Assembly: GCF_014200395.1 (NCBI RefSeq)
Contig: NZ_JACHBS010000001.1
Coordinates: 1,984,001 to 2,048,000, forward strand
Reading direction: 5' to 3'
DNA from: Microcella frigidaquae
GTDB taxonomy: Bacteria > Actinomycetota > Actinomycetes > Actinomycetales > Microbacteriaceae
Length of the DNA: 64,000 nucleotides
The translations under genes were made by a program, and so were the position numbers. Below, in pieces: positions 56,278-64,000 of the stretch. The notes beneath the pieces were generated by a model. The model did not search any database, had not been told where the DNA came from, and saw nothing but the letters and a program-made list of their open reading frames with translations. How positions within the stretch are numbered: position 1 is the first letter of the stretch; every line of letters starts with the position of its first letter.

Positions 56278-58053
56278 CTAGTCGACGATGCTGAGCAGCA
56301 CGTGGCCCGAGGCCACGGTGTCGCCGACGGCCGCGCCGATGCCGCTGATGGTGCCGTCACGGTGCGCGGTGATCGGCTGCTCCATCTTCATGGCCTCGAG
56401 CACGACCACCAGGTCGCCCGCGACGACCGTGTCGCCCTCGGCGACAGCGAGCTTCACGACTGTGGCCTGCATCGGGCTCTTCACCGCGTCGCCCGAGGCC
56501 CCGGCCGCGACGCGCGAGCCGCCGCGGCGCGACGGGGGCGCGGCGAGCGCGGTCTGCGCGCGAGCACCGGATGCGGGGGCCAGGCTGTCCGGCAGCGACA
56601 CCTCGAGGCGCTTGCCGGCGACCTCGACCACCACGGTGTGGCGCGGGGCGGGGGCCGCGAGCGGCTCGGCGAGCGAGCCGCTCCACGGCTCGAGCTGGTT
56701 GTCGAACTCGGTCTCGATCCAGCGCGTGTACACGCTGAACGGCGCGCCGTCGGCGGGCGCGAAGGCCGGGTCATCGACGATCGCGCGGTGGAAGGGCAGC
56801 ACGGTCGGCAGGCCGGCGATCTCGAACTCGGCGAGGGCGCGGCGCGAGCGCTCGAGGGCGTCCTCGCGCGTCTTGCCGGTGACGATGAGCTTCGCGAGCA
56901 GCGAGTCGAAGGCGCCGGAGATCACGTCGCCCGTGGTGACGCCCGAGTCGACGCGCACGCCGGGGCCGCCGGGGAAGCGCAGGGCGTGCACCGGGCCGGG
57001 CATGGGCAGGAAGTTCAGGCCCGGGTCCTCGCCGTTGATGCGGAACTCGAACGAGTGCCCGTGCGCGACGGGGTCGTCGTAGCCGATCGGCTCGCCCTCG
57101 GCGAGGCGGAACTGCTCGCGGACGAGGTCGATGCCGGTGACCTCCTCCGACACCGGGTGCTCGACCTGGAGGCGGGTGTTGACTTCCAGGAACGACACGG
57201 TGCCGTCGGCGCCGATGAGGAACTCGCAGGTGCCGGCGCCGAGGTACCCGACCTCCTTGAGGATCGCCTTCGACGACGAGTAGAGCAGCTCGATCTGCTC
57301 GGGGGTGAGGAACGGCGCGGGGGCCTCCTCGACGAGCTTCTGGTGGCGGCGCTGCAGCGAGCAGTCGCGCGTCGAGATGACGACGACGGTGCCGTGCGCA
57401 TCCGCGAGGCACTGGGTCTCGACGTGGCGCGGCTTGTCGAGGTACTTCTCGACGAAGCACTCCCCGCGGCCGAACGCGGCGACCGCCTCGCGGGTGGCCG
57501 ACTCGAACAGCTCCGGGATCTCCTCGCGCGTGCGGGCGACCTTCAGGCCGCGGCCGCCGCCGCCGAAGGCGGCTTTGATGGCGACGGGCAGCCCGTGCTC
57601 GTCGACGAAGGCAAGCACCTCGTCGGCGCCGCTGACGGGGTTCAGGGTGCCGGGAGCGAGCGGCGCGCCGACCTTCTCGGCGATGTGTCGGGCACTGACC
57701 TTGTCGCCCAGCTTCTCGATCGCCTCAGGGGAGGGCCCGATCCAGATCAGGCCCGCATCGATCACGGCGCGGGCGAAGTCGGCGTTCTCGGCGAGGAACC
57801 CGTAGCCCGGGTGCACCGCGTTCGCTCCGGACCGCCGGGCGACGCTGAGCAGCTTGTCGATCACGAGGTACGTCTCGGCGCTCGTCGACCCGTTGAGCGC
57901 GTAGGCCTCGTCGGCGAGGCGCACGTGGCGGGCATCCCGGTCTTGGTCGGCGTAGACGGCGACGGTGGCGATGCCGGCGTCGCGGGCGGCGCGGATGACG
58001 CGGACGGCGATCTCGCCACGGTTGGCGATGAGGATCTTCGTGATGCGGGCCAT
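56278..58053 (-). CDS. Acyl-CoA carboxylase alpha subunit (biotin carboxylase plus carrier)
   Basis: A 591-residue biotin-dependent subunit. The biotin carboxylase ATP-grasp domain spans ~1-450 ([57 protein letters not shown]). A linker follows and the biotinyl domain has the target lysine in [12 protein letters not shown] (~560). It supplies carboxybiotin to acetyl/propionyl-CoA carboxyltransferases for fatty and mycolic-type lipids. ATG 58053 ([11 protein letters not shown]) was chosen with its -10 box; the longer frame is not conserved. The epsilon subunit gene lies at the window's right end. Confidence 0.92.
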   Translation of the reverse strand: MARITKILIANRGEIAVRVIRAARDAGIATVAVYADQDRDARHVRLADEAYALNGSTSAETYLVIDKLLSVARRSGANAVHPGYGFLAENADFARAVIDAGLIWIGPSPEAIEKLGDKVSARHIAEKVGAPLAPGTLNPVSGADEVLAFVDEHGLPVAIKAAFGGGGRGLKVARTREEIPELFESATREAVAAFGRGECFVEKYLDKPRHVETQCLADAHGTVVVISTRDCSLQRRHQKLVEEAPAPFLTPEQIELLYSSSKAILKEVGYLGAGTCEFLIGADGTVSFLEVNTRLQVEHPVSEEVTGIDLVREQFRLAEGEPIGYDDPVAHGHSFEFRINGEDPGLNFLPMPGPVHALRFPGGPGVRVDSGVTTGDVISGAFDSLLAKLIVTGKTREDALERSRRALAEFEIAGLPTVLPFHRAIVDDPAFAPADGAPFSVYTRWIETEFDNQLEPWSGSLAEPLAAPAPRHTVVVEVAGKRLEVSLPDSLAPASGARAQTALAAPPSRRGGSRVAAGASGDAVKSPMQATVVKLAVAEGDTVVAGDLVVVLEAMKMEQPITAHRDGTISGIGAAVGDTVASGHVLLSIVD

Positions 58054-58061
58054 GGTTCCCC

Positions 58062-58067
58062 AGCCTA
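58062..58067 (-). promoter_or_regulatory. -10 box of the acyl-CoA carboxylase alpha gene
   Basis: TAGGCT on the minus strand ends eight bases before ATG 58053. Confidence 0.5.
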
Positions 58068-58157
58068 GGGGTGCGCCGGGTGCCCCGGTTTGGCGGTGCG
58101 CCACAAAAGGAGGGCCGGGGCGTTATCGGTTCCGCCGATGGGCGGGAGGGGACCGGG

Positions 58158-58820
58158 TCAGCGGTTCCAGAGATCCGTCCAGCGGCCGCCGAGCTCGTGC
58201 ACGAGCTTGCGCAGCAGCGGCACCGACAGGCCGACGACCGTGTGGGGGTCGCCCTCGATGCGATCGATGAAGCCGGCGCCCTTCGAATCGATGGTGAACG
58301 CTCCGGCGACGCGCAGGGGCTCGCCCGTGGCGATGTAGGCGTCGATCTCGGCCGTCTCGATGTCGTCGGCGAAGTGCACGACGGCGCTGGAGGCGCGCCC
58401 GACCGTGCCGCGCACGGAGCCGCCGCGGTGGTCGATGAGCCAGTGTCCCGAGTGCAGCACACCGCTGCGCCCGCGCTGCACGAGCCAGCGCTCGCGCGCG
58501 ACGTGCTCCTCGTGCGGCTTGCCGTACACGGTGCCGTCGAGCTCGAACGCCGAGTCGCCGCCGAGGATGAACCCGTCGATGTCGGTCGGCGCGAGGCCCG
58601 CGCCGACGAGCACGGCCGGGTCGAGGCCCGCCTCGGCCTTCAGCCGCGCCAGCAGCTGCACCATCTCGGCGGCCGGCAGACGGCCGTCGGGATGCGCGCT
58701 CTCAGCCGCGGCGACCGCCGCCTCCTCATCGACCCCGGGCGCGAAGGCGACCGGCTCGATGCCGACCGCGCGCAGGGTGGCCAGCCGGGCGGGGGAGGTC
58801 GAGGCGAGATACAGGCGCAC
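58158..58820 (-). CDS. maf: Maf-family nucleotide pyrophosphatase
   Basis: A 220-residue housekeeping enzyme hydrolysing non-canonical or modified NTPs. Conserved pieces: LYLASTSPARLATLRAVGI (S-x-S-xxR motif, ~3-21), PGVDEEAAV, GGDSAFELDGTVYGKP (~88-103, Asp and substrate lysine), LHSGHWLI and FTIDSKGAGFIDRIEGDPHTVVGL (~175). GTG start set by the leaderless box. In mycobacteria maf is part of the same carboxylase neighbourhood. Confidence 0.92.
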   Translation of the reverse strand: MRLYLASTSPARLATLRAVGIEPVAFAPGVDEEAAVAAAESAHPDGRLPAAEMVQLLARLKAEAGLDPAVLVGAGLAPTDIDGFILGGDSAFELDGTVYGKPHEEHVARERWLVQRGRSGVLHSGHWLIDHRGGSVRGTVGRASSAVVHFADDIETAEIDAYIATGEPLRVAGAFTIDSKGAGFIDRIEGDPHTVVGLSVPLLRKLVHELGGRWTDLWNR

Positions 58821-58826
58821 GGTGCG

Positions 58827-58832
58827 ATGCTA
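58827..58832 (-). promoter_or_regulatory. Leaderless -10 box of maf
   Basis: TAGCAT on the minus strand ends six bases before GTG 58820. Repeat copy D starts eight bases upstream of it. Confidence 0.5.
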
Positions 58833-58839
58833 CGGCGGT

Positions 58840-58915
58840 GTTCGCAACTCAGGCTGTACCCGCCGATGTGACGCAGTACCCGCGCACGCAGGGCCGTCGA
58901 GCATGAGGAGCGAAC
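58840..58915 (+). repeat. 76-bp palindrome-ended repeat, copy D
   Basis: GTTCGCAACTCAGGCTG (58840-58856) and the diverged right arm GAGCATGAGGAGCGAAC (58899-58915) flank a 42-bp centre containing GTGACGCAGTACCCG. It fills the space between the divergent maf and methyltransferase promoters; both -35 regions must fall within it. Confidence 0.8.
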
Positions 58916-58917
58916 CC

Positions 58918-58923
58918 TAGGCT
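58918..58923 (+). promoter_or_regulatory. Leaderless -10 box of the RNA methyltransferase gene
   Basis: TAGGCT ends six bases before ATG 58930 and begins two bases after repeat copy D. Confidence 0.55.
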
Positions 58924-58929
58924 GGGCCC

Positions 58930-60177
58930 ATGGGTGAGAACGTGGGCCGCGAGATCGAGCTGACCGTTGACCGCATCGCGCACGGGGGCATCGCCGTCGG
59001 GCGGCTCGATGGGCGGGTGGTGTTCGTCTCCGACGCGATCCCCGGCGAGACGGTGCGGGCGCGCGTGAGCGACGACCGCAAGAAGAGCTTCTGGCGCGCC
59101 GACACGGTCGCGGTGCTCGAGGCGAGCGAGCACCGTCGCGAGCACGTCTGGGCGGCCGCCTCGCTCGACCGCGACCCGCGCGGGCGCGTCGGCGGCGCCG
59201 AGTTCGGCCACATCGCCCTCGCCCACCAGCGCGAGCTGAAGCGCCAGGTGCTCGCCGAGGCGCTGCAGCGGCAGGCGGGCCTCGGCCCCGACGACCTGCC
59301 GAACCCGCTCGCCGTCGACGCCCTGCCGGGCGACACCGCGGCGAACGGCCTCGGCTGGCGCACGCGCATCCGCCTGCACGTCGACCCGCAGGGCCGGCTC
59401 GGACCGATGGCGTCCCGCTCGCACACGGTGATCCCGGTGACGGATGCGCCTCTCGCGACGCCCGCCGTGCAGGCCGCGATCCCCTTCGCCGAGCGGTTCA
59501 CCGGTCTCGGAACCCTCGACGTGCTCGCGCCGACCGTGGGCGAACCGCGCCTGGTGATCGGCGAGCAGAAGCCGAGCGTGATCCGCGAGGTGGTCGGCGA
59601 GCGCGAGTTCCAGCTCGACGACACGGGCTTCTGGCAGGTGCACCGGGCCGCGCCGGTGGCCCTGACCGCCGCGGTGCAGGAGGCCATCGACCCCACCGTG
59701 TTCGACCCGCGCGCCGACAACCTCGACCTCTACGGCGGTGTCGGTCTGCTCGCCGCAGCGGTGGCCGACCGCTTCGGCCCCGCCACCCGCATCACGAGCG
59801 TCGAGTCCGACGAGCGCGCCACCGACCACGCCAGCGAGAACCTCGCCGAGTGGGTGGGTGCCTCGGCCGAGACCGGGCGCGTCGACCGCTGGCTGCGCAC
59901 GCTCGACAGCGGCGCCTCGGAGGCCGACCGCGCTCGGCTGCGGGCGGCCACGGTCGTGCTCGACCCGCCGCGCTCGGGAGCGGGCGGCGAGGTCATGCAG
60001 CTGCTCGGGCGCCTGGCCCCCGCGCAGCTCGTCTACGTCGCCTGCGACCCCGTGGCGCTCGCGCGCGATGTGGCGCTCGCCGCGGAGCACGGGTATCGGC
60101 TGGTGGGCATCCGGGGTCTCGATCTGTTCCCGCACACGCACCACGTCGAGGCGGTCGCGACGCTCGTGCGCACCTGA
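58930..60177 (+). CDS. TRAM-domain class I RNA (uracil-C5) methyltransferase
   Basis: A 415-residue RumA/TrmA-type enzyme. The N-terminal TRAM domain (~5-60) includes VDRIAHGGIAVGRLDGRVVFVSDAIPGE. The SAM domain has DLYGGVGLLAAAVADR (~262), VLDPPRSGAG (~345) and the catalytic Cys in YVACDPVALARD (~372), followed by FPHTHHVEAVA. The four Fe-S cysteines of RumA are not visible, as in many actinobacterial members. Modified RNA position is unknown. Confidence 0.88.
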   Translation: MGENVGREIELTVDRIAHGGIAVGRLDGRVVFVSDAIPGETVRARVSDDRKKSFWRADTVAVLEASEHRREHVWAAASLDRDPRGRVGGAEFGHIALAHQRELKRQVLAEALQRQAGLGPDDLPNPLAVDALPGDTAANGLGWRTRIRLHVDPQGRLGPMASRSHTVIPVTDAPLATPAVQAAIPFAERFTGLGTLDVLAPTVGEPRLVIGEQKPSVIREVVGEREFQLDDTGFWQVHRAAPVALTAAVQEAIDPTVFDPRADNLDLYGGVGLLAAAVADRFGPATRITSVESDERATDHASENLAEWVGASAETGRVDRWLRTLDSGASEADRARLRAATVVLDPPRSGAGGEVMQLLGRLAPAQLVYVACDPVALARDVALAAEHGYRLVGIRGLDLFPHTHHVEAVATLVRT

Positions 60178-60220
60178 GCGCCCGGCGAGCCGCGCCCCCC
60201 GTTCGGGGTGACTCCATCGG

Positions 60221-60226
60221 TACGAT
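60221..60226 (+). promoter_or_regulatory. -10 box of the two-component operon
   Basis: TACGAT fits TAnnnT and lies 66 bases before GTG 60293, giving a leader of about 60 bases with a GAAAGG ribosome-site-like segment. Confidence 0.35.
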
Positions 60227-60292
60227 GGAATCCAGCACCGCCGCGGGATTCGCGGGCGCAGTGCCGCGTTCGAAAGGTCCGGTTCGGTAGCA

Positions 60293-60970
60293 GTGGTCTC
60301 CTCTGGCAGCAAGAAGGTGCGCGTCGCGGTCGTCGATGACCACGAGTCCGTGCGGCTCGGGCTTCAGGCGGCGTTCGAGAACGCCGGATTCGACGTTCTC
60401 TGCACCGCGCCGAGCGTCGCGGAGCTGATCGAGCTGCTCGAGGGCCGCGAGCCCGACGTCGTCGTGCTTGACCTGTCGCTCGGCGACGGCTCGAGCGTGA
60501 CCGAGAACGTGAAGGCCGTGCAGTCGCTCGGGGCCGGTGTGCTGGTGCACTCCATCGCCGACCGCGTGGCCAGTGTGCGCGAGGCTCTCGCGGCCGGAGC
60601 GGCCGGGGTGATCCCGAAGTCGTCCGCGACGAGCACCGTGATCGCTGCGGCCGAGACGGTTGCCCGCGGCGAGGTGCTGAACAACCTCGAGTGGGCGAGC
60701 GCCATCGACGCCGACCGCGACTTCGCCAAGGCCCAGCTCGGGCGGCGCGAGCGGGAGATCCTGCACCTGTACGCGAGCGGGCTGCCCCTCAAGCTGGCCG
60801 CCCAGCAGCTCGGCATCGGCTACTCCACCGCGCGCGAGTACCTCGACCGCATCCGTGCGAAGTACGTCGAGGTGGGTCGCCCCGCCCCGACGAAGGTCGA
60901 CCTCCTGCGCCGCGCCGTGGAGGACGGCATCCTGCCCGGTCTCGACCCCGACGGTGATGACCAGGCCTGA
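60293..60970 (+). CDS. NarL/LuxR-type response regulator
   Basis: A 225-residue regulator. Receiver domain ~8-125: VRVAVVDDHESVRLGL (acidic pair), phosphoryl Asp in DVVVLDLSLGDGSS (~59) and conserved Lys in VIPKSSATST (~110). The LuxR HTH lies at ~145-205 (RREREILHLYASGLPLKLAAQQLGIGYSTAREYLDRIRAKY). GTG start; its stop lies inside the kinase gene, whose ATG is 11 bases upstream, so regulator and kinase are coupled. Confidence 0.88.
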   Translation: MVSSGSKKVRVAVVDDHESVRLGLQAAFENAGFDVLCTAPSVAELIELLEGREPDVVVLDLSLGDGSSVTENVKAVQSLGAGVLVHSIADRVASVREALAAGAAGVIPKSSATSTVIAAAETVARGEVLNNLEWASAIDADRDFAKAQLGRREREILHLYASGLPLKLAAQQLGIGYSTAREYLDRIRAKYVEVGRPAPTKVDLLRRAVEDGILPGLDPDGDDQA

Positions 60971-62360
60971 GCCCGCGCCCGTCGCCGCGGCCGACGCCTC
61001 CACGGGGAAGCGCTCATCGCAGCGCGCATCGCGGCGACCATCGCAGCGCGTCGCGAGCGCCCCAGCCGATCGTGCCGCGCAGCGGTCCGCGCAGCGCGCG
61101 GCGCAGCGCGCCCCGCAGCGCACGCCGTTGAGCCGCAAGCGGGTCGACACCGTCGTCTCGCGCTCCGTCGCCTGGTTCGGCATCGTGTTCGGCCTGCAGG
61201 CGGTGCCCGGGCTGCTGGGCCAGTACTCCCTGGGGCAGCCCGTGTGGTCGGCCCTCACCGTGGGTGCCCTCTACGGCTCGCTGCTCGTGGCCCTCCTCTG
61301 CTCGACGATCAAGCGGTGGGTCGGGCCGTCGCACCTGCTGGTCTCGGCGGTCTACGCGGTCGCCCTGGTCACCTGGCCGTTCTTCCTCGCCGACCCCGAG
61401 GTGCCGCAGCAGGGCGACCACTGGCTGTACCAGCTGACCACGGTGGCGACCGCGACCGCGGCGATCGGCCTGCGGGTGCGGGGTGCACTGATCTACCTCA
61501 TCGTCGTCCCGCTCATCTACGGCGTCATCAGGGCGACCCCGCAGGGCGGCGGCGGCCCCTGGGAGCTCGGACTGTTCAACGCCATCTACGCGATCATCCT
61601 GGGCGGCGCGGTGCTCATCATCATCACGATGACGCGTGTGGCCGCGACCTCGGTCGACGAGGCCCAGGGTGCGGCCCTCGACCGCTACGCCCGGGCCGTG
61701 CGCCAGCACGCGACGGAGGTGGAGCGCGTGCACGTCGACTCGATCGTGCACGACAGCGTGCTGACGACGCTGCTGACGGCCGCGCGGGCGGAGACCCCGG
61801 AGCAGAAGGCGCTCTCGGCGCAGATGGCCTCCGCGGCTATGCGGCACCTCGAGGAGGCGGCGCTCGTGTCACCCGATGACGGCACAACCGTGCGGTTCCG
61901 GCAGCTCGCCGACCGCATCGTGACGGCGGCGCGTCAGATGCAGGCGCCGTTCGCCGTGCGGGTGCGCTCGCTCGACACCCGCGTCATCCCCTCGGCGCAG
62001 GCCGAGGCGCTGTACTCCGCCGCGGTGCAGGCGATGATGAACAGCGTGCAGCACGCGGGGCCGCCCGAGGTGCGGCGGTGGTTGAGGGTGTCGGGCGTGC
62101 ACGGCGGCGCCGTCGAGATCGAGGTCGGCGATGCGGGAGCGGGCTTCGACCCGGAGCACCTGCCGGAGGGCCGGCTTGGTGTGCGTCGCTCGATCATCGA
62201 GCGCACGGCGAACGCGGGCGGTCGAGCCGACGTGCAGTCGAGCGCCGGCAAGGGAACCGTCATCACCCTGTCCTGGCCGGTCGTTCCGGTGGAGGGCGAG
62301 GACGCCGCGTTCGCAGGCGGCCCCGCGCTCTCCACCGACGGCGAGGAGGTGCGCGCGTGA
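60957..62360 (+). CDS. Sensor histidine kinase (HisKA_3-like)
   Basis: A 467-residue membrane kinase. A basic low-complexity N terminus (~15-60, repeated AQR/SQR units) precedes about five to six helices (~70-235). A dimerisation helix with candidate phospho-His in HVDSIVHDSVLTTLLTAARAE (~265) follows, then an HATPase domain (~330-450) with QAMMNSVQHAG (N-box), VEIEVGDAGAGFDPEHLPEGRLGVRRSI (G1) and GKGTVITLSWP (G2). Little extracytoplasmic sequence, so it probably senses membrane or intracellular signals. Confidence 0.85.
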   Translation: MTRPEPAPVAAADASTGKRSSQRASRRPSQRVASAPADRAAQRSAQRAAQRAPQRTPLSRKRVDTVVSRSVAWFGIVFGLQAVPGLLGQYSLGQPVWSALTVGALYGSLLVALLCSTIKRWVGPSHLLVSAVYAVALVTWPFFLADPEVPQQGDHWLYQLTTVATATAAIGLRVRGALIYLIVVPLIYGVIRATPQGGGGPWELGLFNAIYAIILGGAVLIIITMTRVAATSVDEAQGAALDRYARAVRQHATEVERVHVDSIVHDSVLTTLLTAARAETPEQKALSAQMASAAMRHLEEAALVSPDDGTTVRFRQLADRIVTAARQMQAPFAVRVRSLDTRVIPSAQAEALYSAAVQAMMNSVQHAGPPEVRRWLRVSGVHGGAVEIEVGDAGAGFDPEHLPEGRLGVRRSIIERTANAGGRADVQSSAGKGTVITLSWPVVPVEGEDAAFAGGPALSTDGEEVRA

Positions 62361-63397
62361 GGATCGGTGTTCCCCGTGCCCTCATCGTGTCGATGGCGGG
62401 CATCTTCGCGGCGTACCACATCGTGCTCGGGCTGTACACGATTGATATCCCGGCCAACCCGCTCCCCGTGCTCGCGGCCATGGTCATCTACGCCAGTACG
62501 GTGACCATCAGCATGCTGCCGGGGCAGCCCGAGCGCATGTCGACCTGGATGGCCGTCGTCAACGTCATCGCCTGCCTGGCGATCACCGTGCTCGTCGCCT
62601 CGCAGCTCGATCCTGCCCGCCCCGGAGGCTTGAGCTACGCGACCTGGTACGTCGCCGCGGTCGGAACCCTGATGACCATCACCTCCACGCGCCGGCGCCA
62701 CCTCTTCGCCTGGATCGGCATCGCGGTGCTGGTCGTGCACACGATCGTGTGGGGCGGGCCGGGCCTGCTGCTCGGCATCGGCGTGGTGGGCAGCATCTCG
62801 TGGGTCGCGGTCTCGCACATCCTCTCTCGGGCGCTCGCGAAGGCCTCGCGTGATGCGGCGAGCTTCGCCCGGGCCGAGCGCGAGGCCACCGACTGGCAGG
62901 CCGCGCAAGAGGCTCACCTGTACGAGCGTCAGACCCGGCTCGGCCAGACCGGCGCCATGGCGGTGCCCATGCTGACGATCATCGAGCAGTCGGGCGGTGA
63001 GCTGACGGATGAACAGCGGCAGGAGTGTCTGCACCTCGAGGGCGCGATCCGCGACGAGATCCGCGGGCGGCGGCTGCTCGACGACGCGGTGCGCCGCGAG
63101 GTCATGGCCGCGCGCCGTCGCGGAGTCGCTGTCACCCTGTTCGACGAGGGCGGCCTCGATGAGCTCGACGCGGCCTCGCTCGACCGCGTGCTCGGCATGC
63201 TCGCGGAGGCGATCCGCACGACGTCGGCCACACGCGTGATCGCCCGCACGGCCCCGGCCGATTCGGAGACCGCGGTCACCGTGGTCGGCCTGACCCCCTC
63301 GGCATCGAGCCGCGTCCGCGAGCTGGGGGAGAGCGACGAGGACGACGAGGACGATGTCGTCGACCTCTGGCTGGAGATCCCGCGGACCAGCCGCTAG
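62357..63397 (+). CDS. Membrane protein with degenerate kinase-like C terminus
   Basis: A 346-residue protein coupled to the kinase by a GTGA overlap. Five to six helices occupy ~8-175, a coiled segment follows (ASRDAASFARAEREATDWQAAQEAHLYERQTRLG), then ~150 cytoplasmic residues. The stretch LEGAIRDEIRGRRLLDDAVRREVMAARRRGVAVTLFDEGG resembles the part of actinobacterial histidine kinases just before the ATP lid, but no N-box, G-box or phospho-His is present. It ends in an acidic cluster SDEDDEDDVVDL. Probably a non-catalytic partner of the kinase. Confidence 0.7.
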   Translation: MRIGVPRALIVSMAGIFAAYHIVLGLYTIDIPANPLPVLAAMVIYASTVTISMLPGQPERMSTWMAVVNVIACLAITVLVASQLDPARPGGLSYATWYVAAVGTLMTITSTRRRHLFAWIGIAVLVVHTIVWGGPGLLLGIGVVGSISWVAVSHILSRALAKASRDAASFARAEREATDWQAAQEAHLYERQTRLGQTGAMAVPMLTIIEQSGGELTDEQRQECLHLEGAIRDEIRGRRLLDDAVRREVMAARRRGVAVTLFDEGGLDELDAASLDRVLGMLAEAIRTTSATRVIARTAPADSETAVTVVGLTPSASSRVRELGESDEDDEDDVVDLWLEIPRTSR

Positions 63398-63399
63398 GT

Positions 63400-63420
63400 G
63401 CGAATCGCGGAGCGATTCGC
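63400..63420 (+). terminator. Hairpin directly after the two-component operon
   Basis: GCGAATCGC (63400-63408) and GCGATTCGC (63412-63420) form a perfect 9-bp stem with a 3-base loop, starting three bases after the stop codon. Confidence 0.55.
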
Positions 63421-63494
63421 TGCGGCGCATGTCGCGTGACAGCTGCTCGCCACCCGATCACGCTGCGCGCCGAGCACCCGCAGCGTTAACGACC

Positions 63495-63525
63495 GAAGGG
63501 CCGGAGTACCCAGCTCCGGCCCTTC
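63495..63525. terminator. Strong perfect 12-bp hairpin
   Basis: GAAGGGCCGGAG (63495-63506) pairs exactly with CTCCGGCCCTTC (63514-63525) around TACCCAG. A typical rho-independent stem without a long T-run, about 100 bases after the operon. Confidence 0.65.
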
Positions 63526-63806
63526 GTCATGTATCGAGGGAGTCCTGCAACCCGAATGCCGAGCTCCCTCGCCCCCCAATCACAGAACCGCATACCCGAG
63601 CGGTGGTGATCGGCGGTGGACCAACGATGGGTCCATCCGATGTCTCAAGGATGCCAAGTGCAGCGAGGGTGCACAGTCGTCATTTTGGAGGACTCTGGGG
63701 GACAGAATCTGTACCCCATCGAGCCGAGAACCCCGGTTTTCTGCGGAAATCTCAGCACTCGGGGAGTGGAACCGGGGGACATATCCCCCGAAAGGGGGGG
63801 TCTCCG
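63526..63806. other. 281-bp lower-GC non-coding stretch
   Basis: No open frame with coding character crosses this region, and it is visibly less GC-rich than the rest. It contains small inverted repeats: TGGACC/GGTCCA near 63620-63640, GGGGACAG near 63700 facing TACCCC, and CCCCC-GAAA-GGGGG at about 63785-63798, which could terminate accE on the minus strand. No tRNA or known ncRNA was recognised. Confidence 0.5.
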
Positions 63807-64000
63807 TCAGCAGCCGCGCATGTCCCGGCTGGCGGCCCAGGCGCCCGGTCCGGCGGCGACGGTCGCCCGCATGCCCCGCCCGCTGCGCCGCCAGAGGTCG
63901 ACGGGCGGCTCCACGCGCTCGGCGCCCCGCGCCGCCTGCTCGGCGAGCACGGCCATGATCACGGCGTGGGTGGCGGCGAGCTCCTCCTCGGTGGGGCTGC
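63807..64000 (-). CDS. accE: Acyl-CoA carboxylase epsilon subunit, C-terminal part (start outside window)
   Basis: Reading leftward from the window edge, an open minus-strand frame gives ...SPTEEELAATHAVIMAVLAEQ, a Pro/Arg linker, then VDLWRRSGRGMR and a C-terminal GPGAWAASRDMRGC with TGA at 63807-63809. The PTxEELAAxHAV helix and the W-rich GAWAAS tail are the marks of actinobacterial epsilon subunits that activate acyl-CoA carboxylases. Its beta subunit (accD-type) and birA should lie just beyond the window, on the same strand as the alpha subunit at 56278. Confidence 0.8.
   Translation of the reverse strand, partial: SPTEEELAATHAVIMAVLAEQAARGAERVEPPVDLWRRSGRGMRATVAAGPGAWAASRDMRGC

Noticed and set aside
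63700..63730. Insertion-sequence end based on the GGGGACAG/TACCCC inverted repeat
   Set aside because: The repeat is short and imperfect, with no transposase fragment or second end in the window.

Overview
The window is about 70% G+C, with short intergenic gaps, many ATGA/GTGA overlaps and many start codons placed 6-8 bases after a TAnnnT -10 box (leaderless transcripts). The gene content includes an FMN-riboswitch rib operon, an sdhCDAB operon, a Maf/acyl-CoA carboxylase locus with an AccE-type epsilon subunit, and an LpdA quinone reductase. Together these point to a free-living actinobacterium, most likely a Microbacteriaceae member. No rRNA, CRISPR array or complete tRNA was seen.

Layout. 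1-5205: right-hand part of a small integrated phage-like element (two short unknown genes, tyrosine integrase, winged-helix initiator-like gene containing iteron-like repeats, excisionase-type HTH, HK97 capsid, HK97 portal), ending in a tRNA 3'-end fragment. 5.4-9.9 kb: secreted CAP-like protein, Gfo/Idh oxidoreductase, an S13 PBP4-like protein that has lost its catalytic motifs, nicotinamidase. 9.9-14.5 kb: ABC exporter and a DrrAB-like ABC trio, then a lower-GC orphan gene. 15.2-18.9 kb: ribD-ribE-ribBA-ribH under an FMN riboswitch. 19.0-25.5 kb: membrane alpha/beta hydrolase, SorC-type regulator, glpD-glpK. 25.6-26.7 kb: a nuclease gene bracketed by two 76-bp palindrome-ended repeats. 26.8-35.4 kb: HAD hydrolase, trpS, xth, BrkB-like protein, sdhCDAB, manC.

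35.7-53.3 kb is largely nucleoside uptake and salvage: a BMP lipoprotein with ATPase and two permeases, cytidine deaminase, thymidine phosphorylase, nucleoside hydrolase, adenosine deaminase, purine nucleoside phosphorylase and a phosphopentomutase/phosphoglucomutase-type enzyme. Mixed in are a GPH-type transporter, a PLP lyase, an orphan PTS IIA/IIB pair and two membrane proteins, one with an apparent frameshift. 53.3-64 kb: LpdA, a second nuclease gene bracketed by a different palindromic repeat, acyl-CoA carboxylase alpha, Maf, a TRAM RNA methyltransferase, a two-component system with a third kinase-like membrane protein, and the 3' end of accE.

The most unusual signal is repeat-based. A 76-bp element with 17-bp inverted ends (GTTCGCAACTCA...) occurs four times at exactly the same length (25573, 26636, 50610, 58840). 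Two copies bracket a DUF559/AbiEi-like nuclease gene so closely that its longest reading frame starts in one copy and stops in the other. A second nuclease gene of the same broad kind is bracketed by near-identical 33-bp repeats built around GCGAACGTTCGC, which is the end sequence of the first repeat joined head to head.
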